Positions 42,129 to 47,488 of a stretch of DNA of 47,488 nt are shown here, piece by piece. Made by a program: the position numbers and the translations under genes. The first letter of the stretch is position 1, and the number at the start of each line of letters is the position of its first letter. The DNA comes from Bacteroidales bacterium (GTDB taxonomy: Bacteria > Bacteroidota > Bacteroidia > Bacteroidales > Bacteroidaceae), in NCBI GenBank assembly GCA_030528715.1, contig JAUMYJ010000010.1, positions 10,100-57,587 of the forward strand. The letters are read 5' to 3'. Under the pieces are notes generated by a model. It did no database searches and was not told the origin of the DNA. It worked only from the letters and a program-made list of their open reading frames with translations.

Positions 42129-43193
42129 TTAGTAGTGCTGGTTTAGAGTAATCTCTCCAGCTATACTTTGACCAAGTAGCATGATGGTATGCTCACGTGG
42201 TGAGTCTTGCCCTAGCAGCACCATAAGTTTGGTTACCATGCTCTCAATAGTGCTATCGTAGCCATTGACTACGCCTGCTTTGAGCAGTTGTAGCCCTGTG
42301 CCGTAACGCTCCATCTCTACACGCCCTTGTAGGCATTGCGTGTTGTTTACCACGATTACCCCTTTGGTTTGTAGCGCATTGAGCAGCTCTACGAGCCAGG
42401 CTTGCTGTGGGGCATTGCCCGAACCATAGGTTTTGAGGATTACAGCCCGTAGATTGGGCGTGGCCAGTAAGTGCTCTACATTTTGGCGGCGAATGCCAGG
42501 AAAGAGGGGTATCACGAGGATGTTATTATCGAGTCTATCGTGCACGATGAGCGGAGCAGCAGCATTGTTGGGAGGAAGGGCATATTCGGGGTGATAGATA
42601 AGGTGTGTGCCAGCTTCGACAATGGCAGGGTGATTGTAGCTTTTGAAAGCATTGAAGCCCTGTGCGTTGACCTTTGTCGTGCGATTGCCACGCATGAGTT
42701 TTCGCTCGAAAAACACGCAAACCTCACGCACGAGCGGCAGATTAGCAGCAGTGCGTGTGGCGGCTATCTCGATAGAGGTGAGGAGGTTTTCCTTACCATC
42801 GGTGCGTATCTGCCCTATGGGGAGCTGTGAACCTGTGAGTATGATGGGTTTCGAGAGGTTTTCGAGCATGAAGCTCAGGGCAGAGGCTGTGTAAGACATT
42901 GTGTCTGTACCATGTAGGATGACGAAGCCATCGTAGCGGTCGTAGTGGTCGCGAACGATGTGTGCTAACTGCACCCAGCACTCGGGAGAAATGTCGGACG
43001 AATCGATGGGAGGGGCAAACGAATAATGGTCTATGTTGTAGCCAAACTTAACCACTTCGGGCACGTAGTGAATGAGCTGGTTAAAGTCGAAGTTTTCGAG
43101 TGCTCCCGTACGAGGGTTTTCGTACATACCGATAGTGCCACCTGTATAAATTAACAGAATGGAGGGTGTATGTTGTTGTGCGATATTAGCCAT
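42129..43193 (-). CDS. ansA: Type I L-asparaginase
   Basis: Hydrolyses L-asparagine to aspartate and ammonia. 354 residues from the ATG at 43193; a TTG two codons upstream is less likely. The first catalytic Thr lies in LLIYTGGTIGMYENP (17-22) and the second pair in FVILHGTDTMSYTASAL (Thr96, Asp97). ILTGSQLPIGQIRTDGKENLL is also typical. No signal peptide is seen, which favours a cytoplasmic type I enzyme. A TATTTTTG -7 element lies 38 nt upstream. It converges with susD. Confidence 0.93.
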   Translation of the reverse strand: MANIAQQHTPSILLIYTGGTIGMYENPRTGALENFDFNQLIHYVPEVVKFGYNIDHYSFAPPIDSSDISPECWVQLAHIVRDHYDRYDGFVILHGTDTMSYTASALSFMLENLSKPIILTGSQLPIGQIRTDGKENLLTSIEIAATRTAANLPLVREVCVFFERKLMRGNRTTKVNAQGFNAFKSYNHPAIVEAGTHLIYHPEYALPPNNAAAPLIVHDRLDNNILVIPLFPGIRRQNVEHLLATPNLRAVILKTYGSGNAPQQAWLVELLNALQTKGVIVVNNTQCLQGRVEMERYGTGLQLLKAGVVNGYDSTIESMVTKLMVLLGQDSPREHTIMLLGQSIAGEITLNQHY

Positions 43194-43230
43194 AAGCAAA
43201 AAAAGAGAGGCGTAAAAACATAAGTGACTA

Positions 43231-43238
43231 CAAAAATA
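43231..43238 (-). promoter_or_regulatory. Promoter -7 element of the asparaginase gene
   Basis: TATTTTTG on the minus strand matches TAnnTTTG. At 20 nt upstream the sequence is TTC rather than TTG. Start near 43225, about 32 nt before the ATG. Confidence 0.5.
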
Positions 43239-43274
43239 CGAAGAAAAGCCGAAAGCGAACTTTACAAGTTTCTT

Positions 43275-44621
43275 TTATAGCTCTATGCCTAGGAATACTT
43301 CCGTAAGGTCTGCTTTGGTGCCGTGTGCCTTGACGCCTGCACCAATGGCAATGCCTTTGCACCATGGTAGGCGATATTTGAGACCGATGCGTTCGTAATA
43401 GCGTGTTTCTTCGCTTTGTGCAGTAAACCCCATATGGCGGTAGAGGTAATAGCCTAAAGCCATATAGAGTGATAGGCGGCCGTAAAAGGCTTCGTGCTTG
43501 GCAGCTAAACCCACAGACCAAGCTTTGTGTCGCAACTGCTTACCTAGGGGGTGTGTGGCGTCTAAGGCTTGCACACGTTTAGCGTAGCTAGCATAAAAGA
43601 GGTCTATCCCGATGCCCGATGCCCAACGGCGCTCATAGCGACGCATTACATCGGCTTGTAAGCCCAAAGCGGGGCGAATGCGAAAGTGGCTCGTGCGGTA
43701 GTCTGTGGCGTGTGGTGGCGTATGAAATTGTGTGATGAGCCACTCTTCCAATAGGGCCTTACCTCCCAAAGTAGCCGCCAGCGTGGTGTACCAATAGGGC
43801 TTAAATGCTCTAGGAGTAGGGTGTGTGTAGTGTTGTGGGGTGTAAGGGGTGAGGTCGTATTGCAGGGCAAAGGTCGGTGCTAGGGTATTTGCACCTTTGT
43901 TTGGTCTATCTAACGCACCATTGCTTACGTGGCGAAAGGCAAAGTCTGCACGTAGGCTCCATTGACGATGAAATCGATAACTCGCCCAAAGTGATGCACC
44001 AAAGTGTATAAGTAGGTGTGAGCCCGTGAGCTCGTTGTCACTATTCGTGTGGGGATGATAAGGGTGTGTATTATAAGCTAGGCCTACCTCCATAGCATAG
44101 CCCATTGCCCAGCGTGTGTGTCGCAGCAGCAGACGAGAGAAGCTAGCATAGCCCGAAAATACGTGTCCCATGCTTGATGTGTAGTCTACTGGCTGTAATA
44201 ATCCCCATGCAGGGTCTCGTTTTTTCTGCATATGTACGCCAGAATAATCGCCCCATAGGAGTGTGGCTGTCCATTCGGGATAGTTATAGGCTTCGGCTAT
44301 CGTATCGGTAGGGTGAGCCTGTGTACGGTAGCGATAGGCTAGGTGGAGTGTACGCATAGCTCGTGCTACGAGCCAGCGACGAATGTATTGGTCGGCAATA
44401 ATAACCTTGCCAAAAGACATACCCACTTCCACCGCACCTGTGCTAATCGATGTGGCAGAAGTGGGAGGAAGTGGACAGCTGTCGTGTACGATAGGGATAT
44501 CGGGCGGAAGGCTATCTTGTACAAGTGGAAATGTTGCGTACTCAGCAGCTGCATGTGCCATAGTAGGAGGTATAGCTCCCACTAGCATCACGAGTATGGC
44601 TACTATCATACGTTGTTGCAT
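43275..44621 (-). CDS. PagL-like acyloxyacyl hydrolase / lipid A deacylase family outer-membrane protein
   Basis: 448 residues with a signal peptide (MQQRMIVAILVMLVGAIPPT, cleavage near AHA) and alternating beta-strand-like sequence to the end. The key motif is RHVSNGALDRPNKGANTL, giving a His231/Ser233 pair spaced as in PagL, the lipid A 3-O-deacylase, where the dyad attacks the ester-linked acyl chain. The N-terminal extension (about 60-215) is longer than in proteobacterial PagL, as in the Bacteroidota acyloxyacyl hydrolase family. By inference it trims lipid A in the outer membrane. It is the last gene of a group with two glycosyltransferases and an N-acyltransferase, 28 nt after the GT2 gene. 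Confidence 0.78.
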   Translation of the reverse strand: MQQRMIVAILVMLVGAIPPTMAHAAAEYATFPLVQDSLPPDIPIVHDSCPLPPTSATSISTGAVEVGMSFGKVIIADQYIRRWLVARAMRTLHLAYRYRTQAHPTDTIAEAYNYPEWTATLLWGDYSGVHMQKKRDPAWGLLQPVDYTSSMGHVFSGYASFSRLLLRHTRWAMGYAMEVGLAYNTHPYHPHTNSDNELTGSHLLIHFGASLWASYRFHRQWSLRADFAFRHVSNGALDRPNKGANTLAPTFALQYDLTPYTPQHYTHPTPRAFKPYWYTTLAATLGGKALLEEWLITQFHTPPHATDYRTSHFRIRPALGLQADVMRRYERRWASGIGIDLFYASYAKRVQALDATHPLGKQLRHKAWSVGLAAKHEAFYGRLSLYMALGYYLYRHMGFTAQSEETRYYERIGLKYRLPWCKGIAIGAGVKAHGTKADLTEVFLGIEL

Positions 44622-44649
44622 GGCCTAAGAATAGTTTATGAGCCTTAGC

Positions 44650-45462
44650 CTAGCGAAATAAAAAGCCCACGTGACGCCATAATGTATTCCATAGGCCATA
44701 GTAGCGGCGCATGATAGCAAAGCGTTCGCGCAGTGAGCGCCAATGGTGGCGTGTCGTAGCTCCTTCGTATAGGTAATTGGCAACTACTGTTCCGCTGTTG
44801 GTTATAGCACGCTTTTCTTTGGCTGCACGGCGCAATAAGCGCACGCACCAATCATAGTCTGCACTTAGGCGATAGCGGCGGTCGTAGGGCATAGTCTTAG
44901 CCCATTCGGTAAAGGCAAAAAAAGCTTGATGGCACACGAGCATACCTCGCTTATAATCTTGCCAATGCAGGCCTGCTACGGGGGGAGTCAAATGGCGAGG
45001 CCGCAAAAAATGGCCAGCATGGTCTACCAAATGGGTTAGGCCATAGAGCACAGCCGGCCATTCGCCTGTGGCAGCGCGGCTGGCTTCGGCTCGTGCCACG
45101 ACTTCGGCCAGTACTTCGGCATGGTGAAAGCTGTCGCCAGCGTTCATAAAGACGATGTAGTCGCCCTTGGCCATGCGTAGCGCCTTGTTCATAGCATCGT
45201 AGATGCCTTCATCGGGTTCACTTAGAGCATTGAGCCGTATGGGCGTGTCGCGTAGCGAGTTGCGTTTTTGGTATTCGTGTAGTGTGTGTAGTGTATTGTC
45301 GGTAGAGTTGCCGTCTACTACGATATGCTCAATGTAAGGGTAGGTTTGTGCCTCGACACTAGCAATAGTATTGGCTAAGTGTGCTGCGGCATTGAATGTC
45401 ACTGTGGCCACCGAGATGACAATGGGCATCTGCGATGGCACGACCGGAGGTTCGTCTGCCAT
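44650..45462 (-). CDS. Family 2 glycosyltransferase
   Basis: 270 residues, cytoplasmic or membrane-peripheral. The GT-A domain begins VISVATVTFNAAAHLANTI, followed by the nucleotide-sugar motif HIVVDGNSTDNTLHTL, ALSEPDEGIYDAMNKALRMA and FMNAGDSFHH, which places the metal/sugar-contact Asp, then SADYDWCVRLL in the acceptor region. This pattern (DEGIYDAMNKG-type) is common in transferases for O-antigen or capsule. The sugar and acceptor are unknown. An internal ATG (45429) is a possible alternative start. It sits 24 nt after the GT4-type gene. Confidence 0.9.
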   Translation of the reverse strand: MADEPPVVPSQMPIVISVATVTFNAAAHLANTIASVEAQTYPYIEHIVVDGNSTDNTLHTLHEYQKRNSLRDTPIRLNALSEPDEGIYDAMNKALRMAKGDYIVFMNAGDSFHHAEVLAEVVARAEASRAATGEWPAVLYGLTHLVDHAGHFLRPRHLTPPVAGLHWQDYKRGMLVCHQAFFAFTEWAKTMPYDRRYRLSADYDWCVRLLRRAAKEKRAITNSGTVVANYLYEGATTRHHWRSLRERFAIMRRYYGLWNTLWRHVGFLFR

Positions 45463-45486
45463 GTATGGTTGCGTTTTTTAGAGAGG

Positions 45487-46782
45487 TTATTTGTGCTGTT
45501 GTTGTGCTGCTGTGATGGCTGCTGTATAGGCTGCCATATATTGTTTTGTCACGCTAGTCTCGCCAAAGAGCTCTTCGGCACGTTGCCGTGCTACTCTCGC
45601 TAAAAGGGGGTGTAGGTGGGCATCGCTCGTTAGGGCTATGCCACGTGCAAAGTCAAGGGCATTCTCTGGCTCGGCTAGGTAGCCAGTAGTCAAGTGTTCT
45701 ACCATCTCAGGCACACCACCCACGCGAGTACTTATTACAGGCAAGCCACAAGCCATAGCCTCAGCAATGCAGTTGGGTAAGTTGTCAAAGCGTGTCGGCA
45801 TTACGAGGGTATCGGCAGCTTGGTAGAGGCTTATCATAGCGTCTGTATCGTTGATAAACTCATGTGCAAAGGTAGGTACGTTTGATTGGCTAGCCATCGT
45901 GTGTGCCGTTTTGCCTACCAGAATGAGACCCAGCTCATTGTGTAGCTCAGGGTTTTCGTCTTGGAGTAGTGTTAAGGCTTTACATAGTAGGTCATAGCCT
46001 TTGTGGTGGTCTGACACGTTATAAGCCACAAAGAGCAACAAAAGTTTGTCTTCGGGCAAATTCCAGCGTTGGCGTGCTTCCTGTTGATTACCTGGCTTAA
46101 AGTGTGTTGTGTCAAGTGTGTTGGGAATGTGATGTACTGTGTGCTTACTGAGCAATGTACTTCGTTGGGCAAGTTGTGTTATCCAACTGCTACACCCTAC
46201 AAACTGCCAATGTGGGCATTGTGCAAATAAGGCTTTCTTGCGTGCAAATGTGGTGTGAGCTAGCCAGCGTAAGCCCCTGTGTGTGTGTTGCTCGGGACAA
46301 TCGTCTAGACCTTGGCTATCGGCCGCTGTCGTAAGGTAATAGTCCACGGGGCGTATCGCTGCAAATGGCCAAGTATCGTGCATAGTCCATACCACGGGCT
46401 TGCCCGAGGCGGCTAGTTTTTTGAGACTTTTCAAGCTCATAAATCCCTGATTTATCCAGTGTAGATGCACGACATCGGCCGTAGTAAATTCAGGGAGTGT
46501 AGTCACGTCTATACCAGCTACAGCAGGAGCGTACCGAAACACTGCACTGCGCTTAAAACCACTACACAGATATACGACTAAGGCTTCTACAACGAAAAGC
46601 AAGCGGAGCCACCACCATGGGCGTGCTACACGCACTACACCATCGGTTGAGGGGGGGAGTGTCGTGTCGCGTACGATGAGTTGTGCTGCTTGCCCTGCAC
46701 CGCGCAAAGCACGTAGCAGGCGCAGGGCTGCTATGGCTGCGCCACCTATGGTATCGGAGGTGTTGAGCAAAAGTATGTTCAT
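45487..46782 (-). CDS. Family 4 (GT-B) glycosyltransferase
   Basis: 431 residues from the ATG at 46782 (MNILLLNTSDTIGGAAIAAL); the open frame upstream runs into the acyltransferase gene and is rejected. The N-terminal half has the glycogen-synthase-like GGAAIAALRLLRAL and an acceptor-side segment VVHLHWINQGFMSLKSLKKL, VWTMHDTWPF. The C-terminal half has the retaining GT4 sugar-nucleotide motif PTRFDNLPNCIAEAMACGLPVI followed by STRVGGVPEMVEH, with the EX7E-type acidic pair. WTMHDTWPF and the preceding HLHWIN are typical of Bacteroidota surface-polysaccharide enzymes. Seven nt separate it from the acyltransferase gene. Confidence 0.9.
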   Translation of the reverse strand: MNILLLNTSDTIGGAAIAALRLLRALRGAGQAAQLIVRDTTLPPSTDGVVRVARPWWWLRLLFVVEALVVYLCSGFKRSAVFRYAPAVAGIDVTTLPEFTTADVVHLHWINQGFMSLKSLKKLAASGKPVVWTMHDTWPFAAIRPVDYYLTTAADSQGLDDCPEQHTHRGLRWLAHTTFARKKALFAQCPHWQFVGCSSWITQLAQRSTLLSKHTVHHIPNTLDTTHFKPGNQQEARQRWNLPEDKLLLLFVAYNVSDHHKGYDLLCKALTLLQDENPELHNELGLILVGKTAHTMASQSNVPTFAHEFINDTDAMISLYQAADTLVMPTRFDNLPNCIAEAMACGLPVISTRVGGVPEMVEHLTTGYLAEPENALDFARGIALTSDAHLHPLLARVARQRAEELFGETSVTKQYMAAYTAAITAAQQQHK

Positions 46783-46789
46783 CGTAGGC

Positions 46790-47488
46790 TTAGGGTGTGG
46801 GCTTATGTACGGCTGGGCGTAGCAAGTTGCGTAGCGTCTCAATAGCATCGGGGTGTGCCTTGACAAAGCTGTCAATGTGGCGCACGCGCTTTTCGGCCAA
46901 AATCTCATCAATATTGATAAGGATACCAGTCTCTTCTACTGCTCCAAAGTCGTCATTGACTGCTGTGCCAAAGACACGCATCGTAGGGCTTAGGCTCATG
47001 TAAGCATTGACTAGCGGGGGGATATTGAAGCCTAGCTTGCGCACCTCGGTGTTGAGCACTTTATAGTCTGTCTTAAAATCTTCGTGGCAAAAAAGGCGTT
47101 TGAGCAGCTCAGGATCGCTCTCAATAGCTACTGCTGTGAGTGGTGTTACGAGGTTTTCACAATCGCCAAAGTGCTTGTTTAGGAAGTATAAAATCATATC
47201 GCGTCCTAAGCGGTCAAAGCTAGGGTACATCGTCATCTTGCCAAAGAAAAATTGCAGGTTGGGCACTACGCAAGTCAGTGCACCAAGGCCGTCCCAAAGG
47301 TTATCTAGGGCAAAGAGTCCTTTGCTGTTGGCGCGTGAGCTTTGGTATTCGAGTGTCACAAACGAGCGACCTAGCTCTACCGTCTGATTGACATACTCGC
47401 GCTTAAAGGTTTCTGAGAAGTGAAACATGTGTGCCGTAGCCAAGTCGGGCTGTCCATCGGGGCGGTAGGTAAACTCTGAGCCTGGCAA
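46790..47488 (-). CDS. GNAT/OlsB-like N-acyltransferase (partial, 5' end outside window)
   Basis: At least 232 residues are visible; the first codon at the edge is TTG but the frame is open to the window end, so the real start is outside. The segment VELGRSFVTLEYQSSRANSK followed by GLFALDNLWDGLGALTCVV matches the hemolysin-like acyltransferase family that includes OlsB. It also resembles the Bacteroidota GlsB N-acyltransferase, which makes the acyl-glycine of glycine lipids. I infer that role from memory of Bacteroides homologues and have not verified it. It heads a minus-strand group with two glycosyltransferases and a PagL-like deacylase. Confidence 0.72.
   Translation of the reverse strand: MPGSEFTYRPDGQPDLATAHMFHFSETFKREYVNQTVELGRSFVTLEYQSSRANSKGLFALDNLWDGLGALTCVVPNLQFFFGKMTMYPSFDRLGRDMILYFLNKHFGDCENLVTPLTAVAIESDPELLKRLFCHEDFKTDYKVLNTEVRKLGFNIPPLVNAYMSLSPTMRVFGTAVNDDFGAVEETGILINIDEILAEKRVRHIDSFVKAHPDAIETLRNLLRPAVHKPTP

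Overview
The window looks like a chromosomal segment of a Bacteroidota bacterium, most likely Porphyromonadaceae-like; the genus is an inference. The evidence is a SusC/SusD (RagA/RagB-type) pair, an ExbB-ExbD-ExbD-TonB operon, Bacteroidota-style Mrp, CdaA and TrmB proteins, starts without clear Shine-Dalgarno sequences, and promoters of the Bacteroidota type. Eight of these promoters have TTG or TTTG exactly 20 nt before a TAnnTTTG-like element. I found no rRNA, tRNA, CRISPR array, integrase or insertion sequence. Most genes are core housekeeping or envelope genes.

Layout. 1-2272 (minus): an aromatic amino acid operon, pheA then a class I aminotransferase cut by the window edge. It is preceded by what reads as a complete ribosome-controlled attenuator: promoter, a 19-residue leader peptide with four Tyr and four Phe, an 8-bp antiterminator and a terminator hairpin. 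3006-4424 (minus): dnaA. 4768-6963 (plus): an unknown membrane protein and a type II NADH dehydrogenase. 7517-11451 (plus): the ExbB-ExbD-ExbD-TonB energy-transduction operon and a second, unanchored TonB-C-domain protein. 11477-15961 (plus): rpsO, a large TonB-dependent receptor with a nine-G tract in its reading frame, and a membrane protein made of two similar halves. 15980-18221 (minus): a second TonB-dependent receptor.

18374-30173 (plus): rimP-nusA-infB, cvpA, sufB (no sufC or sufD beside it), xseB-trmB, a periplasmic TPR protein, mrp and efp. 30196-33513 (minus): amidase, MlaD-like protein and M48 metalloprotease lipoprotein, an envelope operon. 33717-35129 (plus): a secreted subtilisin-family protease. 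35450-37103 (minus): folP and the diadenylate cyclase cdaA. 37346-42022 (plus): the SusC/SusD pair. 42129-47488 (minus): L-asparaginase, then an envelope-lipid group of a PagL-like deacylase, two glycosyltransferases and a GNAT N-acyltransferase cut by the window edge.

Convergent gene ends are separated by long perfect inverted repeats (up to 27 bp) that probably terminate transcription in both directions. The most interesting non-coding signals are the pheA attenuator, a three-arm repeat between sufB and xseB that can fold in two exclusive ways, four tandem 21-bp near-palindromic repeats between the S8 protease and cdaA, and a 12-bp palindrome laid exactly over the folP promoter.
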